Shown in pieces: positions 36,919-43,914 of a stretch of 64,000 bases of DNA. The stretch spans positions 62,001 through 126,000 of the forward strand of contig JAHDNF010000011.1 in assembly GCA_018435605.1 (NCBI GenBank), written 5' to 3'. The position numbers were made by a program, and so were the translations under genes. Numbering within the stretch: position 1 is the stretch's first letter; each line of letters begins with the position of its first letter. The notes under the pieces are model-generated. The model searched no databases and was not told the DNA's origin. It saw only the letters and a program-made list of their open reading frames with translations. Source of the stretch: a bacterium (lineage in GTDB: Bacteria; Auribacterota; Auribacteria; Auribacterales; Auribacteraceae).

Positions 36919-37935
36919 TTAAAAAGTCAATTCCTGAGTTTGATCTTCGAATTCCAGAATAACTTTACCCCGTTGTATTTCCTTGAGTTTAACCTGATCG
37001 GTAACCATTTGTCCGTTGCCCAGAAACAATGTTTTATTATCTTTTTTATCGAAAATTATCGCTTGAGGCGGATCGATATCATACACAATTCCCTGAAGAA
37101 CCAGATGGCGTGTCAGGGTATCAATTTTTACTTCAGGTTCTTTCGGAGCTTCGACCGCCGGCTTGGGGGGCGCAGGCGGCGGAGGCGGTTCTACAAGCCT
37201 AAACAGGTTTTTACTGCTTATTACCTCCATATAGTACGGAAACGGTTTGGGGACAAACTGCATGCCCTCATCCGTGGCTACCTCTTTTTCAACCGGTATT
37301 TCCGGAACGTCGGTCGGCTGGGCGGACATGGGCACGGAAAGACGCTGGGTATATATAATGTTGAAATGCCAGAACGTAGCCCATACCGCGGCTATAAGCA
37401 ATAAAATCAAAAGCCAGTTGACCGCGGTAAATCCGGACAAAAACCAGATTATGAAACCGACGAACCCGCCTCTGTAACCGTGGTGTACCGGCGTATCATC
37501 GGAACTAGCTGTGCCGGCCGGATCTTCGGCTGTCTCCTGCACAGTTGCTGTAGCAGTCACAGGCGGTATATGGGGTTGCGCAGGACGCGGCGCCGGTTTC
37601 GGTTCGGGTTTGACAGATGCTGTCTGATTCAGTTCGGACGACGACTCGGCAGTTTCCGTTTTTTTCGGCGCGGATTTGTCCGGCACGATCAGAACTGGTT
37701 CGGCGATGACCTTTTTTACCGGTTTGTCCGGTTTTACGGAAATCGACGGCGTATCATCGCGTTTTTTATCGTCTTGCGAATCTGTTTGTTCCGCGGCCGA
37801 TTTTCTCCCGATATCTTTTTTAGGTTCGCGGACACTGGTGTCCGGCTCCGGTTCGGGCGTCTGGGCAGGGGGGGGTTTCTTTTCCCCTTTTATCAAACGC
37901 AGTAATTTTTCTTCTGGCGATATTTCATCTGTCAT
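36919..37935 (-). CDS. GspC-like inner-membrane clamp protein
   Basis: A protein of about 338 residues with a long, low-complexity cytoplasmic N-terminus (about 1-155, rich in Pro, Lys, Glu, Asp), one transmembrane helix (about 170-190, WLLILLLIAAVWATFWHF) and a periplasmic part. The latter has a proline-rich stretch, then the HR domain with YMEVISSKNLFRLVE, matching the NLF motif of GspC/PilP homology regions, and LTRHLVLQGIVYDIDPPQAIIF. HR domains bind the secretin N0 domain, which fits gspD lying 18 bp downstream. The start could be ATG 37950, but ATG 37935 has GAGGTT nine bases upstream. The cytoplasmic region is much longer than in typical GspC. Confidence 0.75.
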   Translation of the reverse strand: MTDEISPEEKLLRLIKGEKKPPPAQTPEPEPDTSVREPKKDIGRKSAAEQTDSQDDKKRDDTPSISVKPDKPVKKVIAEPVLIVPDKSAPKKTETAESSSELNQTASVKPEPKPAPRPAQPHIPPVTATATVQETAEDPAGTASSDDTPVHHGYRGGFVGFIIWFLSGFTAVNWLLILLLIAAVWATFWHFNIIYTQRLSVPMSAQPTDVPEIPVEKEVATDEGMQFVPKPFPYYMEVISSKNLFRLVEPPPPPAPPKPAVEAPKEPEVKIDTLTRHLVLQGIVYDIDPPQAIIFDKKDNKTLFLGNGQMVTDQVKLKEIQRGKVILEFEDQTQELTF

Positions 37936-37936
37936 A

Positions 37937-38752
37937 TCAGACAACCTCATTGGTGATTAAATAGGAAACAAGCGATTCGTCGACCTGCCTTTTATCGCAC
38001 ATGATAGCGTGTTCCAAAGCATGATGGCACGTATGTATTATCCGGCGCGGATAACCTTGAGTAAACCTGTGTATCTGCTCGATTGCTTTGGGGGTGAACA
38101 GCTCGCTGTTGCCGTTTAGCCCGGCCTCCTTCAGCCGGAATCGTATAAGGTTCGCGGTTTCCTGAATATCCAGCGGATTGAGTATATATTTCAGGCATAT
38201 TCTGTCCATAAAATTGCGAATCCGCTTTATCTTCGGCAAAAGTTCCATCTGCGCAAAAATGACCAGCTGTAAAAGTTTGTATTCGTTAGTTTCGTAATTC
38301 AACAGTATCCGCAAAATCTCGAGAAACGACGGGCTTAGTTTCTGTCCCTCGTCTATCAGCAGTACAATAGTTTTATCTTCCTCAACCCCTTTTTGAAACA
38401 AAAATTGTTCTATCGCCTCGCGGTAATCGAGAGTAGAGCGGAACTTAGGTTTAACTTTGAACATACGGCACAACGCAGAAAGAAACTGAAATTCCGATTT
38501 GTAATCGGGATCGAGAATTATATGGAATAGATATTTGTCATCGGCTTTAAACGACTGCAGTAACGCCCGGCTCAAGGTTGTTTTTCCTGTTCCCACATCG
38601 CCTAGAATAACAACCAGCCCGCGCCGAAGCCGGATGGATATCTCTATGCGCTGTAAAGCGGATATATGCGACATAGATCGATACAGAAAACGCGGATCCG
38701 GACTTGTGGAAAACGGTTCGTGGTCGAGATTAAAATAGGTATAATAACTCAT
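37937..38752 (-). CDS. ExeA/GspA-like AAA ATPase
   Basis: A cytoplasmic or membrane-associated ATPase of 271 residues. It starts with the family signature YYTYFNLDHEPFSTSPDPRFLYRS and has Walker A GDVGTGKTTLSRAL (about 51-64), Walker B TIVLLIDEGQKL and an arginine-containing sensor region. ExeA/GspA proteins, with GspB, help insert or assemble the secretin in the outer membrane. Here the peptidoglycan-binding domain and transmembrane helix of full-length ExeA are missing, so it is the short form also found beside exosortase and pilus genes. It overlaps the merR-like gene by four bases (ATGA) and the gspC-like gene by up to 14. Confidence 0.85.
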   Translation of the reverse strand: MSYYTYFNLDHEPFSTSPDPRFLYRSMSHISALQRIEISIRLRRGLVVILGDVGTGKTTLSRALLQSFKADDKYLFHIILDPDYKSEFQFLSALCRMFKVKPKFRSTLDYREAIEQFLFQKGVEEDKTIVLLIDEGQKLSPSFLEILRILLNYETNEYKLLQLVIFAQMELLPKIKRIRNFMDRICLKYILNPLDIQETANLIRFRLKEAGLNGNSELFTPKAIEQIHRFTQGYPRRIIHTCHHALEHAIMCDKRQVDESLVSYLITNEVV

Positions 38753-38991
38753 AATAGGCTTTCCGGTACTGTTTCAAGCAATCGTTTTATTTCCTTGAGC
38801 GATTTTTTCTGCTCGCGATACGACCGAATATGACGCAGACGGGTTACTACGGTGTCGTCGAAATACCGAAAATTGGTTCCCGGACTTCTGGCGAACTCAC
38901 AGATAAGGCCGATTTTCAGGTAATATTTGATTGTGTGCGTCGACAACCCTGTAACCTGCGCTAAATCTTTGATAAGGTAGATGGTTTTCAC
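38749..38991 (-). CDS. Small MerR-family DNA-binding protein
   Basis: An 80-residue protein consisting only of the winged helix-turn-helix of the MerR family (MKTIYLIKDLAQVTGLSTHT, then IKYYLKIGLICEFAR) and a short basic tail, with no effector domain. The start is GTG at 38991: GGAG lies six bases upstream, while a TTG 12 bases earlier has no such site. It is the first gene of the secretin unit (overlap ATGA with the ATPase gene). An inverted repeat of 8-bp arms lies across its ribosome-binding site, so it may control its own operon. Regulators in this position are uncommon for general secretion genes. Confidence 0.75.
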   Translation of the reverse strand: MKTIYLIKDLAQVTGLSTHTIKYYLKIGLICEFARSPGTNFRYFDDTVVTRLRHIRSYREQKKSLKEIKRLLETVPESLL

Positions 38992-39015
38992 GTTACTCTC
39001 CAAGTAAAGAGTAAC
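38992..39015 (-). promoter_or_regulatory. Inverted repeat over merR-like ribosome-binding site
   Basis: GTTACTCT (38992-38999) and AGAGTAAC (39008-39015) are a perfect 8-bp inverted repeat with an 8-bp spacer. On the transcript the second arm overlaps the GGAG of the ribosome-binding site and ends at the GTG. It could be a protein-binding operator or an RNA hairpin that hides the site. Confidence 0.55.
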
Positions 39016-39089
39016 TGTAGCACATCGATTCTCGGACGGTCAATACATTATACTTTATCTTGCCGGAAAAAATACACGGGGAATATCTG

Positions 39090-39127
39090 AAAAAAAATAA
39101 CCGCCTGCACAAAGCCGCGCAGGCGGT
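39090..39127 (-). terminator. Strong intrinsic terminator of the barrel-amtB-PII operon
   Basis: On the minus strand, a 9-bp GC-rich stem (ACCGCCTGC at 39127-39119 pairing with GCAGGCGGT at 39108-39100) with a 10-nt loop is followed by TA and eight T (39097-39090). It lies 62 bp after the PII stop. Confidence 0.85.
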
Positions 39128-39189
39128 ATTAATAGTAAACAATCAAAATTCAATAACCGGTTTTATATAGATTCGCCGGATGTTATGAG

Positions 39190-39531
39190 TTAGCCTATGG
39201 CTTCATTGCCTTTTTCGCCTGTCCGTATGCGTATGCACTGCGGTAAATCGAGAACGAAAATTTTTCCGTCGCCGATCTTTCCTGTCCGCGCGCCTTTAAT
39301 GATAGCGTCGATTGTAGGTTGCACAAAATCTTCGTTGACCGCTATTTCGAGGCGGACTTTTTTCAACAGGTTCACTTCATGGACAACGCCGCGGTATGTT
39401 TCGCTGAATCCTTTTTGCTGACCGCAACCCAGCACGTTGGTTATGGTCATTTTGTGTACTTCCGCGTCGAACAGGGCTTTTTTTACGTCCGGCAGTTTAT
39501 GGGGTTGTATCATGGCAATTATCAATTTCAC
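39190..39531 (-). CDS. glnK: PII nitrogen signal protein (GlnB/GlnK family) with His51
   Basis: A cytoplasmic trimeric sensor of ATP/ADP and 2-oxoglutarate, 113 residues, that binds and blocks Amt channels. It starts [20 protein letters not shown] and has the ATP-binding [12 protein letters not shown] and the C-terminal RIRTGEKG. In the T-loop the family motif around the modified Tyr51 (RGAEYSVNF) reads RGVVHEVNL: residue 51 is His, and residue 49, the serine phosphorylated in cyanobacteria, is Val. Tyr46 is present. Uridylylation at Tyr51 is therefore impossible. It sits just downstream of amtB, the GlnK arrangement, and the operon ends at the strong terminator 62 bp later. Confidence 0.93.
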   Translation of the reverse strand: MKLIIAMIQPHKLPDVKKALFDAEVHKMTITNVLGCGQQKGFSETYRGVVHEVNLLKKVRLEIAVNEDFVQPTIDAIIKGARTGKIGDGKIFVLDLPQCIRIRTGEKGNEAIG

Positions 39532-39595
39532 GGTTTGGACTCCTTATGTATTTGTGTGATTTTGGTTTCTCAATATTCGCCTTGCATAACCCGCG

Positions 39596-40948
39596 TTATT
39601 CCGTAGTGAAAATCTGGAAACCGGCGTATGATTCCATGCCATGTTCTTCTATATCGAGACCTTTGAGTTCTTCTACTTCGGACACTCTAAGCCCGATAGT
39701 CTTTTTGATCAAAAGAAACACCGCTATAGCCATGGAAAATGTCCAAGCGAAAACAGCCAGTACGCCTATACATTGGATACTAAGAAGTTTTATGCCTCCG
39801 CCCGCGAACAAACCTGCCAAAGAGCCTGAACCGCTGGCGGCTGAGTATGCCGGACTGGCGAAAAACCCCACCATGATAGTCCCGAACGCACCGCAAACAC
39901 CGTGAACCGAAATGGCGCCGACAGGATCGTCTATTTTAAGAACTTTATCGATGAATTCAACGGACAGCGCAACCAGCACACCTGCCAGCAACCCGATGAT
40001 CAACGCGGCGGAAGGCGAAACCGATGCGCAACCCGCAGTAATAGCCACCAATCCCGCCAGCGCGCCGTTGAGCGTCATTGAGGTATCCGGTTTGCCGAAC
40101 CTTATCCATACAGTGAGCATCGCGCTTATGGCTCCGCCGGCGGCGGCGATGTTGGTAGTTACGGCTATGACAGCTATAGAAAGATTGGTTCCCGAGGTTG
40201 TACTGCCGGGATTGAACCCGAACCATCCGAACCATAAAATGAACACTCCCAGAGCCGCAAGCGGAATATTATGGCCGGGAATGGCTTTCGGTTTGCCGTC
40301 CGGAGTGTATTTTCCTGTTCGCGGTCCTAATATGATCGCTCCGGCCAAGGCGGCCCATCCGCCTACGGAATGCACGACCGTCGATCCTGCAAAATCGATG
40401 ATACCGAGTCCGCCGAGCCATCCGCCTCCCCATATCCAGTGTCCTACTACCGGATAGATAAATGCCGAAATAAGAAAACTGTACGCCAGATAGCCGGTAA
40501 ACTTGGTTCTTTCAGCCATTGCTCCGGAAACTATGGTTGCGGCTGTGGCCGCGAACACCACCTGAAAAATCCAAAACGCGAATTGCCAAAGCCCTTCGCC
40601 GGTTGACGGGTCGAGGGTGCCTAGAAAAAAACCGCTGGTTCCGAACAATCCAAGCGAACTCGTTCCGAACATTATGGCAAACCCTACCGCGGCATAGGCG
40701 AGCGTTCCCACGGAAAAATCCATGAGGTTTTTCATTATTATGTTTCCGGCGTTTTTCGCTCGGGTAAACCCTGTTTCTACCAGCGCGAATCCTGCCTGCA
40801 TGAAAAATACGAGAAAAGCCGCTATCAACGTCCATACAGTATCTATGGCCAGAGCGTTAGATTCGGCGGTCGGTTGAGCGCATATGGTTTGCGCTATTAA
40901 CACGCTTGCCGACAAACCGATAATGATTCCTTTAGTCTTCTTTTTCAT
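39596..40948 (-). CDS. amtB: Ammonium transporter
   Basis: An inner-membrane channel for ammonium, 450 residues, trimeric in known members. A cleavable signal peptide (MKKKTKGIIIGLSASVLIAQ...) precedes eleven helices. Family signs are IDTVWTLIAAFLVFFMQAGFALVE, the segment GFTRAKNAGNIIMKNLMDF, AYSFLISAFIYPVVGHWIWG with the first pore His, DFAGSTVVHSVGGWAALAG, and ISVHGVCGAFGTI with the second pore His. The cytoplasmic tail (EVEELKGLDIEEHGMESYAG) is the usual PII contact region. It lies between the barrel gene (38-bp gap upstream) and PII (64-bp gap downstream), all on one strand. Confidence 0.96.
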   Translation of the reverse strand: MKKKTKGIIIGLSASVLIAQTICAQPTAESNALAIDTVWTLIAAFLVFFMQAGFALVETGFTRAKNAGNIIMKNLMDFSVGTLAYAAVGFAIMFGTSSLGLFGTSGFFLGTLDPSTGEGLWQFAFWIFQVVFAATAATIVSGAMAERTKFTGYLAYSFLISAFIYPVVGHWIWGGGWLGGLGIIDFAGSTVVHSVGGWAALAGAIILGPRTGKYTPDGKPKAIPGHNIPLAALGVFILWFGWFGFNPGSTTSGTNLSIAVIAVTTNIAAAGGAISAMLTVWIRFGKPDTSMTLNGALAGLVAITAGCASVSPSAALIIGLLAGVLVALSVEFIDKVLKIDDPVGAISVHGVCGAFGTIMVGFFASPAYSAASGSGSLAGLFAGGGIKLLSIQCIGVLAVFAWTFSMAIAVFLLIKKTIGLRVSEVEELKGLDIEEHGMESYAGFQIFTTE

Positions 40949-40986
40949 GCGGGCTCCTTTTCTTTTTTTTGCAGTACGGACGGGCG

Positions 40987-41949
40987 CTAAAAACTGATTG
41001 AGTAGTTGAAACCGCCGTACAGCTCGTCGTGAACAATACGTTCGTTAAAGTCATCTCTTGTACTTCCGAGACGTTTTGAGTATGACAAAAACGGCTCGAT
41101 TATCATGTGTGTACCCAGTTCGATCGGAATAGACCCTCCGAAATGGAGGTTAGTCAGCGATTTGGTTTTCGCCCACTGATGATGGTTGTAGCCGAGTATG
41201 GCGAAAGTAGAAAGCGTGAACAATTTGAAATCGAAATCATGCGATATACCGCGTTCTATCCATGTTCCGCCGCCCTGATCGAAATCGTGGTATATGGCAA
41301 TGTACGGATTGAGTATCATATTGTGAGCAATCTTGAAAAAGAATTCATGGGTATCTGTGCCGTCTGCAGGAAAACGGTAGTAGGCGTATCCTGACGTAAG
41401 ATCGAAATCCAATATGCCCGATACAAACGACGGCGTATCGTCATTAACTATCCCCGAGCATTTCATCAAATCCAGAAAGGGAAATGTATAATCCACTATG
41501 TAATCCTGCTCGCGTTCGTTCTTATCGCGTGAATTCTGAGTAAAATCCACCCAGAAGGTAAACCACAGGTCGCCGAACGGTTCAAAATCCGGACTGGCTT
41601 TGACGTACGGCTGAAACGACGTGTCGCTACCGAGATTCTGCCCGCGCCACAAGTACATGTTCGCCAAGGTAAATCCGATTTCAATGTCTATAGGCGACAC
41701 TTCGGTAAATTTGTCCAGAGCGTCGTCATACCCGTCGATTCGTTTTATGCCGAAACGGGCGTCTCCTACAACCGGCGCTATATGCTGTCCTACGTACTGC
41801 TCGAAAACTACATCCGGAAACGAAGGGTCAAATACGCTCACCGGTTTGCTGTCTGCAGATTCCTGCGAGTCGCCGGCTACGGCCATACCGGCTGACAACA
41901 TGAGAATGGCGGTAGCGGTAAATTGAAGTCTTCTTTTCGTCTTGTTCAT
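40987..41949 (-). CDS. Outer-membrane beta-barrel in the amtB-PII operon
   Basis: A protein of 320 residues with a signal peptide (about 1-26, cleavage after AVAG or nearby). The rest is made of alternating polar and hydrophobic strands with aromatic belts and ends in Phe (NYSISF), as outer-membrane barrels do. The early motif GFTLANMYLWRGQNLGSDTS resembles the YxWRGxxL start of TorF/Gcw_chp-type putative porins, a family I recall beside glnK-amtB in some proteobacteria. The start at ATG 41949 has AAGGAGA upstream. As the first gene before amtB it probably lets ammonium or another small nitrogen compound cross the outer membrane. That function is inference. Confidence 0.7.
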   Translation of the reverse strand: MNKTKRRLQFTATAILMLSAGMAVAGDSQESADSKPVSVFDPSFPDVVFEQYVGQHIAPVVGDARFGIKRIDGYDDALDKFTEVSPIDIEIGFTLANMYLWRGQNLGSDTSFQPYVKASPDFEPFGDLWFTFWVDFTQNSRDKNEREQDYIVDYTFPFLDLMKCSGIVNDDTPSFVSGILDFDLTSGYAYYRFPADGTDTHEFFFKIAHNMILNPYIAIYHDFDQGGGTWIERGISHDFDFKLFTLSTFAILGYNHHQWAKTKSLTNLHFGGSIPIELGTHMIIEPFLSYSKRLGSTRDDFNERIVHDELYGGFNYSISF

Positions 41950-42470
41950 TTTTCGGATCTCTCCTTTTCTCGGTTGAAATGCGTTGTCTTGCAATAATTT
42001 GTTACGGCATATAAACAATTTACATGCCATGCTTTGTAAAATAATAACTGTCAGAGTATATCAAGTTGCGGTTCAATTAGTTACGATATGATTTTTTTTG
42101 AATTAGTAATCTCCTGACGATAGAACACACTATTGTTTTTATTACAATTTTGTATTATTATCGACCCGATCTTACATTATTGTAGGAAAATAAAAGTGTC
42201 CTGAGACGATATGATATTTTTAAAGACATCAATATAGTGGCATACCACCGCGAAAAGCACAATAAAAAATGAATACACGGCGGCAACGATACAATTTCTG
42301 CTTTCAAGACGCCGTAGGTTTTGATATAGTTCATTGCAAAAACCTTTCTTTTCATTTATCCTGTCTTTTAAAGCGTAAACAACAAAAAACGGGGAATGTT
42401 CGGTATCGAAAATTTATTATAAAGTAGCGTCAAGTGAAAGTCTAAAATCCTATAAATACAGGAGGATGCC
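41950..42470. other. 521-bp divergent intergenic region
   Basis: The region lies between the barrel-amtB-PII operon (minus) and the flavoprotein-pdh operon (plus). It is AT-rich and holds the sigma-54-like sequence for the minus-strand operon (42014-42029) and an open frame without a usual start codon (42177-42413, minus). An AGGAGG for the plus-strand gene lies at 42460-42465. I see no tRNA, small-RNA signature or repeat. Confidence 0.6.
42014..42029 (-). promoter_or_regulatory. Sigma-54-like -24/-12 element
   Basis: On the minus strand, TGGCATG (42029-42023), four bases, then TTGTT (42018-42014). The spacing equals the consensus TGGCACG-N4-TTGCW, with T for C in TTGC and in TGGCAC. It lies about 65 bp upstream of the barrel gene's ATG. 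Nitrogen genes are classic sigma-54 targets, and a NtrC-type activator is present at 10.4 kb. Confidence 0.4.
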
Positions 42471-42908
42471 GTGAATAAAAATGAGATTCTGCGCATGGCG
42501 CAAACCATCCTTGACGACGTAAAAACCGCTGTTTTAGCCACAACGGACAAAGACGGTACGGCGCGTATGCGCTGGATGACCCCTGTGTTCCTCAAAGACT
42601 ACCCGTACACGCTGTTCGCCGTAACTTCGCCTGCCTTTGCCAAGGTGATACATATACAAAACCAGCCTGTTGCCGAATGGATGATACAGACCGTTTCTCT
42701 GGACAAAATAATCAACCTGCGCGGTACGCTTAGCGTTATCGACAATCCAGCCCTCAAAAACGAGGTCATGGAATCGGTGGCGAAACGACTGCATACCTTC
42801 TGGAAAATCAACCCTGACACCGATTTTATAATTATAGAAACCGTCATTCGGGAAGCTACGCTGTTTTTACCGGTGAAACCGCACAAAGAAACCGTGCGGT
42901 TCGAATAG
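42471..42908 (+). CDS. Pyridoxamine-5'-phosphate-oxidase-like flavoprotein
   Basis: A cytoplasmic protein of 145 residues with the split-barrel fold of the PNPOx/general stress protein 26 group, which bind FMN, F420 or heme. Visible: KTAVLATTDKDGTARMRWMTPVFL near the N-terminus, then VIHIQNQPVAEWMIQ and LRGTLSVID, and TDFIIIETVIREATLF near the end. The start is GTG at 42471, with AGGAGG five bases upstream. The stop is eight bases before the E1-alpha start codon, so it shares the pyruvate dehydrogenase operon. Its activity is not predictable; true pyridoxamine phosphate oxidases have extra C-terminal motifs that are lacking here. Confidence 0.78.
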   Translation: MNKNEILRMAQTILDDVKTAVLATTDKDGTARMRWMTPVFLKDYPYTLFAVTSPAFAKVIHIQNQPVAEWMIQTVSLDKIINLRGTLSVIDNPALKNEVMESVAKRLHTFWKINPDTDFIIIETVIREATLFLPVKPHKETVRFE

Positions 42909-42916
42909 GAGGACTC

Positions 42917-43900
42917 ATGGGCGATATAAAAGATCTGTCAAAATACGATAAAAAAACGCTTAAAAAGTTCATGGCCGATATGCTACTTATACGCCGTTTC
43001 GAGGAAAAATGCGCGCAAATGTATGGACTGCAGAAAATCGGCGGGTTTTGCCATCTATATATCGGACAGGAAGCTGTGGCTGTCGGCTCTATCGGCGCGC
43101 TCGACCTGAAAACCGATTATGTGCTTACCGGTTACAGAGACCACGCGCACGCGCTGGCTTGCGGGTTATCCGCTGATTCGGTCATGGCGGAGCTGTTCGG
43201 CAAGGAAACCGGCTGTTCACGCGGGAAAGGCGGGTCTATGCATCTTTTCGACGTAGAACACAATATGTTAGGCGGCAACGGAATTGTAGGCGGACATATA
43301 CCGGTAGCCACCGGTGTGGCGTTCAAGATACGCTACAACAGGGAAAAAGGGGTGGTTTTGTGCTTTTTCGGAGACGGGGCAATACATCAGGGCGCGTTTC
43401 ACGAAAGCCTCAACATGGCGAAAATATGGAATCTGCCTATTTTATATATATGCGAAAACAACCAGTACGGCATGGGCACCATGTATAAACGTGTCTCCTC
43501 AGTTGACGATTTCTCGCTCATGGCCGCTTCGTACGGCATGCAGGGCAAACAGATAGACGGAATGGACGTGCTTAATGTTTTCGACGAGGTATCCGCTACG
43601 GTCAACCGGATTCGCAACGACAACATACCCGCTTTACTGGAAATAAAGACGTACCGCTACAAAGGCCATTCCATGAGCGACCCGGCGCAATACAGAACCA
43701 GAGAAGAGCTGGAAGAATATAAAAAACTCGACCCGATTGTCATACTGAAAATAGATATGATGGACAACAACCTGTTGACCGAGGACGAATTCAAAGAGAT
43801 GGACAAACAGTGCAAGGCAAAAGCTACCGAATCGGTAACCTTTGCCGAACAAAGCGCAGAACCGCAAGAATCGTCGCTCTATGAAGATGTTCTTGTCTGA
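42917..43900 (+). CDS. pdhA: Pyruvate dehydrogenase E1, alpha subunit
   Basis: With the beta subunit, decarboxylates pyruvate using thiamine diphosphate and transfers the acetyl group to lipoyl-E2. The protein has 327 residues. Motifs: MLLIRRFEEKCAQMYGLQKIGGFCHLYIGQEA, GYRDHAHALACG, GKGGSMHLFD, GIVGGHIPVATGVA, and the ThDP-binding GDGAIHQGAFHESLNMA...ENN. KGHSMSDPAQYR follows as the phosphorylation-loop equivalent. Branched-chain or acetoin E1 are alternatives, but the GFCHLYIGQEA start and the GHSMSDPA motif with TREE favour pyruvate. AGGAGG lies before its ATG and before those of the next two genes. Confidence 0.93.
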   Translation: MGDIKDLSKYDKKTLKKFMADMLLIRRFEEKCAQMYGLQKIGGFCHLYIGQEAVAVGSIGALDLKTDYVLTGYRDHAHALACGLSADSVMAELFGKETGCSRGKGGSMHLFDVEHNMLGGNGIVGGHIPVATGVAFKIRYNREKGVVLCFFGDGAIHQGAFHESLNMAKIWNLPILYICENNQYGMGTMYKRVSSVDDFSLMAASYGMQGKQIDGMDVLNVFDEVSATVNRIRNDNIPALLEIKTYRYKGHSMSDPAQYRTREELEEYKKLDPIVILKIDMMDNNLLTEDEFKEMDKQCKAKATESVTFAEQSAEPQESSLYEDVLV

Positions 43901-43914
43901 AGGAGGATATACTT

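Noticed and set aside
39912-40457. 181-codon plus-strand frame inside amtB
   Set aside because: Antisense shadow of amtB; Pro/Ala-rich composition mirrors Gly/Ala-rich membrane helices.
42158-42355. 65-codon minus-strand frame with ATG in the 42-kb intergenic region
   Set aside because: The only purine-rich site is three bases from the ATG, and the translation looks less protein-like than the other frame noted at 42177-42413.
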